The position numbers were made by a program, and so were the translations under genes. DNA of 64,000 bases from assembly GCA_963989385.1 (NCBI GenBank), contig OZ022505.1, forward strand, positions 57,105,737-57,169,736, read 5' to 3'. The notes below the pieces were generated by a model. The model saw nothing but the letters and a program-made list of their open reading frames with translations, did not search any database and was not told where the DNA came from. The stretch is from Ctena decussata. Its lineage: Eukaryota > Mollusca > Bivalvia > Lucinida > Lucinidae. This document shows, piece after piece, positions 11,352 to 21,815 of this stretch; within the stretch, counting starts at the first letter, position 1, and each line of letters begins with the position of its first letter.

Positions 11352-11599
11352 AAACAACTGAAATGTCCAAGGTATGCCACAGTCACAAACCGCATCCTAC
11401 CCACAACACCAAGAGGAAGAGAAATAGGACATACACCCACGCCCAAAACAAGCAAATGTACGAGAAGCGGAAAAAAAAAACAGAATGCGAAAACAAACTC
11501 AGAAACGAGAGCAAAGGGGAAAAGAAGACTTTAAAACATAAAGTGCGTTATGGTATAAGTAAAAAGTATGCAAAGACCAGGAACTACAAAGCAACATAG
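11352..11599. other. A-rich stretch with a Lys-rich chance frame
   Basis: The plus strand is strongly A-rich and therefore has an open frame rich in Lys, Asn and Thr. It has low-complexity composition and no domain, so I do not call a gene. Confidence 0.5.
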
Positions 11600-11945
11600 A
11601 ATTGAGAATAATATCGGAACTGCTGCCTTAGAACGACCGGCGGGCATAATGTTTTTTTTAATGTCGACAAAATTCATCCTTGGTCCAGAGAAAACCCATA
11701 AGAAAAACATTGAACATCTAGTTTTACCTTTTTTTCAATATTTTATTGCAAAACACAACATGAAGCTAAGTGGGCAGCTATGCAGGTGACCACAAAGCTT
11801 AACAGAATCAAGAACAACATCGGGACTGCCGCCGTAGAACGGCCAGTAGTGAAAAACTACCAGGGGATTTATTCCTTTTACTGTCGACAAACTTTATCCT
11901 GGTCTCGATGCAATTCATAATACAAAAATACATAAAAGTTTGGTT
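11600..11945. repeat. Two diverged repeat copies about 212 bp apart
   Basis: Segments near 11600-11710 and 11812-11945 share TCGGAACTGC/TCGGGACTGC, CCTTAGAACG/CCGTAGAACG and a TGTCGACAAA block followed by a TCATCCTTGGTC-like stretch. Fragments of the same repeat occur near 63130 (CTGCCTTAGAACGGTCAG) and 63925 (AGCAGCTATACAGGTGACCA, compare 11774). The copies are old; boundaries are not clear. Confidence 0.45.
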
Positions 11946-13560
11946 TCGCGTAATGGCTTCCTAACGACGACATAAAATCAAATTGATAACTATGATAAAA
12001 CAAAGAAAAGTAACTTTGGCTAAACCAAACTCCAATGTCAGCAAGAGTTAAAGGAAACCATTTATTTAGTTAAATCACAGGGGACCCCAAGCCAAAGACA
12101 AATCATCAAGCCCAAAACTACTCGTTAAAGCTTTATGAAAGGGCCATCACAAAGTCTGAGGCCCAAACCACCGTCGCGGAATTAAAGAGTAATACATAGT
12201 CGTCAATCAGGTAATTAACATTTATAATATCTTTTGTCTGTCCCCAGATAAAAGATAAGGAGCCCATGTTCCTTTTGTGATAAAAAAACATAAACTCACC
12301 TTTGTTGTACAAATTGCAGACTGAACCGCATATTTTCTAATTACTTGACTCCTTTAAAACCGCCAAGTATTTGAAATACAACAAATGAGCAGCTACGAAA
12401 TTCTACAAACTTTTAGTTCTTACAAACTCTCAGCTCTACTTCACTTTTTCTTTCCTTCTGTAATAAGGAACTGGAATGAATTTTCAGAACGTACGCATAA
12501 TTTACCAAGTATAACTATTTTAACTCACCTAAGCAAGAGGCTCCGGAGGAGCTTCATGTAAACTATTTATATCAAAACGGTCGCTTCTTTAAATGGAAAG
12601 ACTTTGCTTATAAGGAGCAAATTCTTTCCTCTAACCTCACCTAAGAAGGGAGGCTAGAATGAAAATGCCAGAATTGCTTTTCCCGAAATTGTATCCATTC
12701 ACCTTAATAAATAGATATCTAGATTGATAATATGTTTTTATTTTTTTTTTTTTTATTCTTTCCTTTTACAACCACGTGGCGAAGTCTCTCCACTTTAAAG
12801 AGCATGAAGAAAAAAAAGGGAGAAAAATAAAGTTTTTCCTTATAAACATACATACTTATGTCTATAGGCTGTTTTTAAGAAAATGAAGTATGACAGCTGT
12901 AAAGATACAAATCCTATAGCTTGAACTCCGCGTTCGTGATACGATTTATTTACAATTTGCCATCAAACAGTCACTCATTCACTCAGTTTTTTATACTCAA
13001 TAAATAACAGTTTCAGCTGATGTATTTCTTAAATATCTTCAGGTAATTTGGATAGTGAATAGAAATATTTGTGGGGTATTCAAACCATTATACCAGCTTA
13101 ATAACCCAAAGACCTATATAACATTTGGATAAAAGACAAAAATCACCGTTTTGTGTTCCAAAAAACAATATTTTGTATTTCTACATACTTTTTTTTACAC
13201 TTTCTCCATCTAAATTCATATCATTAGCACATGAATGGACTTTCATTTCTGCAAATCATGTAGCCTATAATATAGGATACCTGAAACAAACTAGTTAAAA
13301 GTTGAAGTTTTTTTGATAAAAAGTATATTTTTGCCTTTATTTTTAGAGGAAAAATGCAAGGAAATTGAATTTCATGACATCTGTCATGTAAAATATATTC
13401 AACCGGTGTGATAAGCTTATGCATATCATTTTAGTAACACATACATTGCGTATTACAGAATTAAAAAAATACATTGTATGTTACAGAATAAAAAAAAAGA
13501 ACATTTCACCGTTTCGTTTCCAAGAAAAACAATTTTTAAGTTCAAAAATATCCCCAAAAC
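11946..13560. other. AT-rich non-coding stretch
   Basis: No gene is recognised. It contains a degraded copy of the GGAGCAAATTCTTTCC hairpin repeat around 12590-12690 and homopolymer T runs near 12737. Confidence 0.45.
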
Positions 13561-13567
13561 AAATTCT

Positions 13568-13605
13568 GCACCTGCTGCAAGCACAGTCGGTCCTTGCCCT
13601 ATGAT
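13568..13605. repeat. Fragment of the second SINE-like family (family B)
   Basis: A short segment (CTGCAAGCACAG and CCTTGCCCTA) matches the right part of the repeats at 41515-41735 and 50381-50604. It is too short to show more than membership. Confidence 0.45.
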
Positions 13606-14277
13606 TTATTTTTCTGATAATCTGGTTCTACCATAGAGTAATGCCTACAAAAAATGCGCAAATGGAATGGAAACTGTGAAGACCTTGATCAATCTGGTTC
13701 CTATGGAACAGATTGATCTCGGTTTTCATTGTTTGTACAGACCTTTCTGCCCGATAACGTAGGAATTTTACGGAAGACATTGTTATGTAGTATGTTTTAT
13801 AACTGTTTATACTCTACAGTTGAACGATTTCACCATAAACAGTAACTCTGTTTTGTTTTAACAAACAAAAAAAAAAAAAAAAAAAACACAAAAACCCACA
13901 GAGTTATTCAGTATACAACTACCTTAAACGTCACACAATGAGATGTTCATTTTATAACCCTGGAACGGTGGAACTTCAATAGAAATTGTATATAAAGTTT
14001 AGTTAGTTGTTATGAAAATTCACAATTTCTGATGTTTGGATTTTAAGGTGTAAAGTAAGACATCCATGTTTTTCTGCCATACGTACAAATGGAGATAACT
14101 TTTGTGACTTCCTGTTTACTTCCTCTGACAACCTTTTCATTCCAAATTTGGGTATTTTCTTAAAGGAAGGAATTCCTTCTCCGCTAGAGGCAAATTCTGT
14201 GCTTTTGAATATGCCCCTATTGCGAAGGAAGACAAAAATGAAAATGGCTGAACACACTGACTGTCATGATGCAAAGA
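13606..14277. other. AT-rich stretch with degraded hairpin repeat
   Basis: There is a poly-A run at 13867-13886 and an old copy of the GGAGCAAATTC-type hairpin repeat around 14155-14250. No coding region is supported. Confidence 0.4.
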
Positions 14278-14524
14278 CTGGCCCCGAGGTTATAAAACTT
14301 TTTTCATGCTCAACTCAGCTGAGCATGGAATTTTCTCCGCTGATAAATATGAAAATGCCAACTAATGTTGGCATTTTTATATTCATAAGCAGAGAAAACT
14401 TCCTAATTAGCTAAACTGTGCAGGAAAACAGCTGTACTTATGAGTAATTTGCTATTTATAAGCAGGTAAAATTTCACGCTCAGCTGAGTTGAGCATGACA
14501 AAAGTTTTATAACCTTGGGGCCAG
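14278..14524. mobile_element. 247-bp MITE with ~70-bp terminal inverted repeats
   Basis: The left arm (14278-14347) and right arm (14455-14524) are inverted copies, about 88% alike by eye. Both start CTGGCCCC.AGGTTATAAAAC and include the inner palindrome CTCAGCTGAG. The middle holds another small hairpin, AAAATGCCAAC and GTTGGCATTTT around 14351-14377. There is no transposase. This is the architecture of a non-autonomous DNA transposon. I could not identify a certain target-site duplication. Confidence 0.8.
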
Positions 14525-14920
14525 GTCTGAATCTGCATGGATAATGCACGATTGCACCTTACCTGACGGGGTGTAGGAATATGGATTCTGAGGTCTGTAC
14601 AGACGCTGAAACCAGTCAGTGTCTCCGCCTTTCGCACAGCCTATGTATTGAGTTGCTGATACAATGGCTGTTCGGAGTCTGCGCTTAATTTTTTGTATAC
14701 ACGCTAGAGACACGCATATCACATTTTTTTTTTGTTTTTGTTTCAGATCTGATCTGACCTTCCTTTATCTAGCGCTGCACTTCAAGATTAAAAAAAAATA
14801 ATGGAATCAAGAAAGAATAGCCATGACAAGATCAAATCAAGCCCTGAAAACTTTATATCGTCCCTTTGGCTGAAAGCATACAACTCACCGACGCAAAGCA
14901 AATAGCAGACAGTTTCATTA

Positions 14921-15153
14921 ATGAGCCGCGAAACGAGAAACCAACAAAGTGGTTGTGCGCCCAGTGCAGACTCAGATGAGCATCGACTCAGTCTGATCAG
15001 ACTCTTCGCTAAGTGCTTAAAGGGTAGCTTAGGGTCTAAGCTACCTTCATGCCGACAGCGAAGACTCTGATCAGACTGGGCGGATGCCCAGGCCGATCTG
15101 AGTCTGCACTGGCCGTACAACCACCTTGTTGGTTTTCTCGTGTCGCGGCTCAT
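14921..15153 (+). mobile_element. Foldback MITE (GAGCCGCGACACG family), forward copy
   Basis: The whole element folds back on itself: ends are ATGAGCCGCG and CGCGGCTCAT, and the two arms pair over ~95 bases around a ~40-base asymmetric centre that includes TAGCTTAGGGTCTAAGCTA. It is one of eleven copies in the window. Small open frames across it arise from its GC-rich palindromic sequence and are not genes. Confidence 0.88.
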
Positions 15154-15437
15154 TTTGTCTGTTCCATAAACATCCTAAACATTTGGACACCTAAAGTAAT
15201 TAAATTAAATGTTACTCACCAAAAGATTGGACAGTTCATATGTGCGAAAATGGGTGGACGCGCGGGGGGAGCGGTCGGAGAGTTAAGGAGTCTTTTGGAG
15301 CTATATACTTTTGATTAATGTCTACCATACATACAGTGTTTCTTTTTGCACATACCCCCTTTAAATCCCGAGTTTTTAATACTGACAACGATGCATTATA
15401 AGCTGCGCGTATATCAATTTTGTTGTTCCTAATGCTT
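15154..15437. other. Spacer between two foldback MITEs
   Basis: No gene or clear repeat is seen in this short stretch. Confidence 0.4.
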
Positions 15438-15636
15438 GAGCCGCGACACGAGAAAACCAACAAATTGACTGTGCGCCCTGCGTAGACTCAGTTCAGCCTG
15501 GGCGCATGCCCAGGCTGATCAGGGTCTTCGCTGTCCGCTTGGAGGTAGCTTAGACTCTTAGCTACCCTTTAAGCGCTTAGGGAGGAGTGTGATCAGACTG
15601 GGAGGATGTTGTTGGTTTTCTTGTGTTGCGGCTCAT
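15438..15636 (-). mobile_element. Foldback MITE, reverse copy with internal deletion
   Basis: The ends GAGCCGCGACACG and TTGCGGCTCAT match the family, in reverse orientation judged by the asymmetric centre. About 35 bases of the right arm (GCGCACAACCAC region) are missing, so the arms no longer pair fully. Confidence 0.82.
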
Positions 15637-15873
15637 ATATTCTTTGTAAGGTGGCAAAGTTGGGTGGAGATTACAACAACAAACAGAACAGAATTGTTTG
15701 TTTGACCAAAGGTAGGTTTTATATATAAAAGTTATTTATGAAATTTAATCAAGCGGTGATCTTAATATACATAAGCCACCCAATCAAAACTGTTATGAAA
15801 AATCAAAACACTTATACAATAAATTTTAAGAAGAACTTATTTCTTACGTTTAGATCAACAGTACATACACATT

Positions 15874-16213
15874 ATTATTAAACTAGTAGCTTCATCTGGA
15901 GCACTGTATCACGTCTCGTGGATAAGCTCATACATGTACCATAAGATAATCCTCGACCGAAGCGTCTCAGATGACCCGATGGTATGAGCTCATCCACTCG
16001 ACGTGATACAGTACGCCAGGTCAAGTTACTATAATTATAATAATGTGTACTATTATAGTAACTTGACCTGGCGTACTGTATCACGTCGAGTGGATGAGCT
16101 CATACCATCGGGTCATCTGAGACGCTTCGGTCGAGGATTATCTTATGGTACATGTATGAGCTTATCCACGAGACGTGATACAGTGCGCCAGATGAAGCTA
16201 CTAGTTTAATAAT
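15874..16213. repeat. 340-bp near-perfect palindrome with nested hairpins
   Basis: The left arm (15874-16035) and right arm (16052-16213) are inverted copies over 162 bases, with only one mismatch that I can see (GGAGCACTG against CAGTGCGCC). The loop is 16 AT-rich bases centred at 16043. Each arm contains its own smaller hairpin: CTGTATCACGT near 15904 pairs with ACGTGATACAG near 16001-16011, and the pairing continues with few mismatches through AGCTCATA. Because the arms are inverted copies, the same 68-residue frame appears on both strands; this is not evidence of a gene. Confidence 0.92.
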
Positions 16214-16267
16214 TTGCTTATTACATGCATATCCCTAAAGGAACAGCCAACCATTCATACTTGCCAG

Positions 16268-16360
16268 CACTAACGCATCGACCCGGATTCGAACCTGCGC
16301 GGCAGAGGTATGTAGCTAGTCGTGGGACAAACGCTAGCTACTGAGCTATCGAGGCGAGCC
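16268..16360 (-). mobile_element. tRNA-derived SINE head
   Basis: On the minus strand, GCCTCGATAGCTCAGTAGC (A-box region) is followed about 50 bases later by the B box GGTTCGAATCC. The ends can nearly form a 7-bp acceptor stem (GCCTCGA with TCGATGC) but the T arm does not pair, so this is more likely a SINE head than a functional tRNA gene. Confidence 0.6.
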
Positions 16361-17029
16361 TTTTGACGTGTTTATTGACGTTACGTCACTATTTCCGTTT
16401 CTGTGGTTCTCGTTTCTAGAAAGCACAATAAAAATGATGCCCTGAAGCTGGAACTCATAGCCTTGTTTTAAGTGATAGTGATACGGATTCAGAAAACGTC
16501 AGTTTGATACAGCTGTCTGTATCAGATGGCCAGAAAACAGGCAGTTCAAAGGTTGTATCGAAGATAGGTATATCATAAAATACAGTTTCCCTTCTTTGTT
16601 TACATTTCTGTACTCAGAAACGGTAATCAACACGCTCTTATGCTTAGACACTGAAATAAGATCCATGGGTGCAAAAGAAATTGTTTATCTCGTCGCATTG
16701 CTTTCTGAAGAAACGGAAACAATGTAAACTCTTTCCATTAAAACCACCCGGCCGGCAGCCAACGCTAATGACGTAATTCAGCAACATTTTTAGAACTATG
16801 GAGATGCTGCATCCATGATACATGTATATGACTGAATCATATATTTTTTCTCACAGAAAAAAGACTGAGTATATATTATTATGTAATTTTACTCAAAATA
16901 TAGTATTCTTATCCTTAGATGTTTTCCTTTGCTTGGAAGTAAGCGGGAGTTCTTTTTTTTTGGTTATACCACAGCATCTACATATAGTAGTTTTATGTTT
17001 GCATTTATAACTTTCTACAATTTATCATT
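16361..17029. other. Unassigned AT-rich stretch
   Basis: No coding region or repeat was recognised. Confidence 0.4.
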
Positions 17030-17415
17030 ACCAAACTAAAGTCAGACCTGACCCCCTAGTGGCGTTCTTAACAGAGATAAGACTTCATAAAAAACATAGT
17101 TTTTACATATTGATCTTAACAAGTTATTACCAAACTAGAGTCAAGCCTAAATTCCTTGTTGCTATGGTAACAAAGCTAATACTTCATCAATATATAAGAT
17201 ATATAGGTTTCTACGTGTAGATCTTAACAAGTTATTACCAGACTAGGCCAAGCCTAAACTCCTAGTTGTTTTGGTAACTGAGCTAAGACTTCATCAATAA
17301 AATATACAGTTTTTTACATGTTGATCTCAACATGTTATTACATGTACCAAACTGAAGCACAGCTTGAACTTCTCCTTGCTATGGTAACAGAGCTAAGACT
17401 TCATCAATAATATTA
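17030..17415 (+). repeat. Tandem array of four ~105-bp units
   Basis: Units start near 17030, 17130, 17236 and 17345 with ACCAAACTA/G and share AGACTTCATCAATA and GATCTTAACAAGTTATTACC. Two units carry GTTGCTATGGTAAC or a one-base variant, an imperfect palindrome that fits the published X-box consensus of RFX factors; the third has decayed. Confidence 0.8.
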
Positions 17416-17618
17416 TTTTTTTCAGACAGGTATCTAGGTATTTGCATTTTTGCCTTTTTACAGGGGAGAAATACATTTATATCGTCACGATTGCTTCCCT
17501 GGGCGACAAAGACCTTCCAAAATAAAATCTGTTCTTGAAGAAAAAAATCTTCTCATAGAGAAACAACTCCTTCTCTCTAATATTTGATTCGAATTGATAA
17601 GGAAGAAAAATATAAATT

Positions 17619-19254
17619 GGGAGATTTTTTTTTATTTTGGAAATAGTGAAATCGTAACATCAATTTCGCGTAGGGTAACTCGCCCTTAAGTCGAATTTGC
17701 CCTTAAGTCGAACAAATCGAGTAGGTAATATTAATGTTTCATCTCGGTGGATCATCATCTGTTGCGATACCAGACGTTACCTTAATCTATGAACAATATG
17801 CATAAAAGAGCCCGAGACAAGCAACATGTATTATTTTACGAATATCTGTCGTCGAAACTTACCCCCTCGAGCTCTTTATGAATTTCAGAATTTGGATTTT
17901 CATAAATTTTGTAAAATACTTAGTTTTATATGGAAAGAAGACCCTCAGTCAAAGAAATTTCATATTTTGTTATTAAAACTAATCTGTGACTTCTTACTAC
18001 TCGAAAAGATATATATTTATTTGTCAAAATAAGAAAAATCTACAAAATTTTACACGTTTAAAGATATACCCCCTTTATAATAATACAAAAATGATTTGAT
18101 GGAATATTTCATGCAGTACCTCCGACATGGTCTAACTATACATTTGAATTAGAGTTTAGATAATAATATTTGATAAAAGTGACTTTAAACAAAAAATAAG
18201 ATGAATTTCTATACAATAGCGGACCGCGGTTGAAATCGCATTATAAGACAAAAATAATTTATTCATACGTCACAATCACGTGCACGAATAAGAAAAATAC
18301 CTCTACCTGATCACATGACACACGTGGTCAAAATCGATATTCTTACAGGCCGTGAGGAAATAGGTAATTTGAATTTTAATTTGAAGATTATTTTTCATTC
18401 CACATTTATCGAACAAATACGCAGTTTCTCAAAACTTTTACGGTTAATTATGAGACTATAACATATTGTCTAACGAAATTTTGTTAAAATATTATTTGTT
18501 TCTGAAAACATGAAATAAACGAGGGAGACAATCTTAAACACAAGCCTATACTTCGCCATTGAGGCGAACACCGATTCGCCCTGGAGTCGAACACGGGTAT
18601 ATATAGTTTCAGAGACGGTTTATTCACTGTATCACTGGCAATTGTCTTCAGTCACGGATTAAATGCATAAATAAATCTGTGATAAATCTGTGTCTTTTGT
18701 TCTATGCACGCAACAGTGGTCTACAATTATCACAAGTGAATAGTGCTCATAGTAAATGAGCCCCTGAAATGAAAGGTTTACTTCGTGTTCCAGGAGTCAC
18801 AAGATGGGTTTTTCTGCATTTACGTACCCTACAGTCTGTCTCATTATCTCCTAAAGATTGTTTTAATTTTACACGAAACAAAAAAGTGATTTCCAAAAAT
18901 ATAAGTTACAGATGCGGATCATTTCTGGACACTACAAACCCTATATGCGATTGTCCTATAACGGCTGAATCAACATATCTGTTCGAGTCAGGGGCCAGTG
19001 TGTTCGACTTAAGGGCTAATTTGGGTAGGTGGATAAAACCCCTTGTTTTGTCCTTATTTCAAAAAGTATGGATAAACGGTTGCAGTTATTTGGTGCTGGA
19101 AAAGCTGCGCTAGTTACTGCATTGCTCAAACACGGTGTGGGTCAATAGCCAGGGACTATAGGTGCAAGGCAATGCAAAAAGTGTTCGACTCAAGGGCGAA
19201 TTACCCTATCTAAAAATGAAATTTTCGTTACGTGTATACAAAAAAAAATCTCCC
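17619..19254. mobile_element. 1.6-kb element with terminal inverted repeats
   Basis: Outer inverted segments (GGGAGATTTTTTTTT at 17619, AAAAAAAATCTCCC ending 19254) are followed after ~50 bases on each side by TAGGGTAACTCGCCCTTAAG near 17671 and its inverted counterpart ending 19209 (two mismatches in 25). Copies of CCCTTAAGTCGAA-like sequence recur inside, near 17702, 18560-18590 and 19002. No transposase is present, and internal frames (such as 18769-19113) have no recognisable domain. I interpret it as a non-autonomous DNA transposon. Confidence 0.65.
18070..18535 (+). repeat. ~470-bp repeat, inverted partner of 57015-57465
   Basis: This segment matches the reverse complement of 57015-57465 at an estimated 90% or more. 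Conserved parts include the ACCTCCGACATGGTCTAACTA, CGCGGTTGAAATCGCATTA and AAATAAACGAGGGAGACAAT strings, plus two CACGTG hexamers. It lies inside the 1.6-kb TIR element here, but the TIRs are absent from the other copy. Confidence 0.85.
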
Positions 19255-19339
19255 TATTTTCTCGCCATTTCAAAAAGGGGACATTTTCGTGATTTCTGTT
19301 TGCCTCCATAGAGAGCGAAGCCCTCTAAAAATGGGGTCT

Positions 19340-19460
19340 ACTCGTCAAGTAAAGAATTTGCTCCTGAAGGAGCAAATTCTTTCTTTTGACAGTTGACCCC
19401 TTTTGGAAAGGGAGGCAAAATGAAAATGATAGAGTTGCTTCCTCTGAAAGGGTTATTTTA
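19340..19460 (+). repeat. Hairpin repeat (GGAGCAAATTCTTT family), best copy
   Basis: A perfect hairpin lies at 19351-19382: 14-base arms (AAAGAATTTGCTCC and GGAGCAAATTCTTT) around a 4-base loop. It is followed by GTTGACCCCTTTT and GGAGGCAAAATGAAAATG. Diverged copies occur near 12600, 14160, 20645, 25610, 30570, 38200 and 47095, so it is a dispersed family. Confidence 0.75.
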
Positions 19461-19660
19461 GTCAATTAAATTCAATTCAATGTTACATGCAATTCGGGCA
19501 CCAACATTCAAAAATACATTGGTTGGAATCGTCATTATATAAGTTATAAATTATTTCAAAATCCGATTTATAGGAAAAATGAGACCTTCATGTTCATGTT
19601 TCAAATATTCCTTGTATGCTTTATGTTAAAGGATATCACAGTTACATTGTATATTGAATT
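19461..19660. other. Unassigned spacer
   Basis: No coding region or repeat was recognised. Confidence 0.35.
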
Positions 19661-19661
19661 A

Positions 19662-19868
19662 ATATTTACCCCGCGGTACAGTTGTAGTTCGCATAGGTTA
19701 CCCGAACTCATAGACAGGAAATAATTATTTACCCGCGTTTGTAGTTCGCATAGGTTACCCGATCTCATGTGCAGGAAATAAATATTTACCCGCGTTTGTA
19801 GTTCGCTTACTATATAATAGGTTACCCCGAACTCATGGGCAGAAAATAATTATTTACCCGCGAGTCAG
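19662..19868 (+). repeat. Tandem array of three ~67-bp units
   Basis: Units share TTTACCCGCG, TTGTAGTTCGCATAGGTTAC and CCGAACTCAT, followed by GGAAATAATTA. The third unit has an 8-11 base insertion (TTACTATATAA). No coding content. Confidence 0.8.
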
Positions 19869-20640
19869 CTGATTACCTCTTCCTGCTGACTGTGAAAATG
19901 TGCACTGGATAAGTCTCTGAATTAAAAAGACATTTAACATATAGTATATGTTTTTCGACAAAGAAAGCAAGAACCTTGTAATTAATGACTACAGAGTTAC
20001 CAGACTGTATCAAACATCGCTTCAGTTCACACAATGCAAACGCTCATAAATTGGCAAAATGCCATTGTTGATATGCCATATTTGATATAATTCGGAAAAA
20101 AAAAATAAGTCAGAGTAGCCATTTTTGTTTGTGATACCTTGAACATTATCATTAGCTTTCGATGAATATTTCAAGGGTGAAGAGTTTTGGAGTGAGCAGA
20201 AAGTCTAAGAATAAGTCACAGTTACCATTCTTTTTGTGACACACTGCCTTGCCAGTATACATTTACTATTAAATTTCCTTAAGCATTTCTGACGTATTAC
20301 AGAATTTTGGAGTGAACAAGATCGTAAACAGAAGGGCGGCTTTTCAACTCTTTGAACCAATGGCAATCTCAGTCCACCAAAGACACCGATAGATGAAAAG
20401 GCAAAGCACCGATAGATGTAGAGTTGTTAAATATACATGTAATGCATGTGATGCCCAAGCCAGACAAATTATGCAAACATAATTTCTGACTATGCAATAG
20501 GGTGTGTTTTGCAATTTAGTTGTTCTTTGACATCATTCTTTTGAGCTGTATGCACCTCTTTGCTTTTCCCGATAGTTTTATAAAGTAACTTTCTATTTGC
20601 TTCCACGGTTGTCGAAGTCCTTCCACGATGAAATATACCC
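19869..20640. other. Non-coding stretch with a diverged ~110-bp duplication
   Basis: Near 20103-20215 and 20212-20325 two old copies share AATAAGTCA.AGT, CATTTTTGTTTGTGA or similar, and TTTTGGAGTGA.CA. Otherwise nothing is recognised. Confidence 0.4.
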
Positions 20641-20641
20641 T

Positions 20642-20940
20642 CAATGGAAAGACTTTGCTACAAGAGGAGCAGATTCTTTCATATTGCTCCCAGCAAAGAC
20701 TCAGATCAGCCTGGTCATCCGCCCAGTCTGATCAGAGTCTTCGCTGTCCGCTTGGAGGCAGCTAAGACCCTAAGCTACCATATAAGCGCACAGCGAAGAC
20801 CCTGCTTAGACTGGACGGATGCCCAGGTTGACCGGAGTCTTCGTTTGGGCGCACATGCCAATTTGTTGGTTTTGTCGTGTCGCGGGTCATATATGGAAGG
20901 GAGGCAGAAATGAAAATGACAAAGTTGTGGAACCCATCCA
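20642..20940 (-). mobile_element. Truncated foldback MITE inserted in a hairpin repeat
   Basis: A reverse-orientation foldback MITE (about 20691-20892) has lost its left outer arm. It is flanked by the two halves of a hairpin-family repeat (AGGAGCAGATTCTTTC at about 20666 and GGAAGGGAGGCAGAAATG at about 20894), so the MITE jumped into an existing repeat. Confidence 0.75.
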
Positions 20941-21027
20941 TCTCCTTTCGCCGCCCTATGTTTCCCAGTTTCTAAACAGGCACCCATTTACTGCTGGGAA
21001 GAGAGACATAGTTTTTCAGTGGCCGGC

Positions 21028-21110
21028 TTGGCCAACCCGGGTTCGAACCTGCGACTTGCTGCAATATACATAATCGAGTCGCTTTAATCACTCGACCACG
21101 GCGCCTCTCC
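21028..21110 (-). mobile_element. tRNA-derived SINE head (Leu/Ser-like)
   Basis: On the minus strand, GGCGCCGTGGTCGAGTGATT (A box) is followed by a long variable part and the B box GGTTCGAACCC (plus strand about 21039-21049). The head resembles class II tRNAs, but the 3' acceptor strand is missing, which argues for a SINE. Confidence 0.6.
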
Positions 21111-21815
21111 ATAGCAGAAGTTGCCATATATAGGAGCATTATGTTTGATTTTCTCTTTTACACTGCAGCTGCTTCGCAATTCACAGTCGAGAATTATGCA
21201 GTCATGGAATATATCAAGGAATAAATGTATAGACAGAAGTTCCGTTTCTTCAACAAACCAGTTTCTGTTTCATTTCAGGACTGTCCTTGAAACAATATTT
21301 TCTTTCCACTCTTCGGTCTTATCAAATATAGATATGCGTAAAAAGTTAAACTTTATTTTCAATACAAGTGACTCATGGTAGAATGAATCTTTCGTTTAAA
21401 ATTATGAAGAAGGAGCGGTCTGTGTGTTCAGAATCATTTCAGGTACGATTGTCTAAAATAGACTAAAACTCAGATGATTTTTGCAGATCTAGAAGTGAGT
21501 CGTGGCAGCGGAGTTTGGTCTCTCCTACACATTTGCATTAACTTGATTTATTTCATCAGAAAGCTATTTCCTGATGCCCCTGGATGTCGTCTTTGCTAAC
21601 AATGGAGTCGAGCTGACTCGATGGGACGGCTATGTGTTTTTCATTTTCCTGTTGCTGACTTGATAAATAAAAGTACTTTTACTATAATGATTATAATGCC
21701 TAGGATATAATTTTTCGTGAGAAATTTGAAAGTTAATAGAAAGGGGATATATCTTTAAAGTGAATTCATTCATTTTAATCGATGCCTGCTCTGGCGAAAG
21801 TGCCGAGCAAAACCG
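21111..21815. other. 3' flank of the C1q gene
   Basis: There is no gene. The minus-strand hexamer ATTAAA at about 21780-21775 is a possible weak polyadenylation signal for the C1q gene. Short open frames (such as 21121-21381) have no support. Confidence 0.4.

Noticed and set aside
11363..11599. Lys-rich 78-residue frame
   Set aside because: Low-complexity product of an A-rich stretch with no domain or splice support.
15878..16209. Same 68-residue protein predicted on both strands
   Set aside because: It results from the perfect inverted repeat, not from two genes.
16268..16360. Possible functional tRNA gene
   Set aside because: A and B boxes are present and an acceptor stem is nearly possible, but the T arm does not pair; a SINE head is more likely.
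18769..19113. 114-residue frame inside the 1.6-kb TIR element
   Set aside because: No transposase or other domain is recognisable; part of it overlaps the repeated terminal motif.
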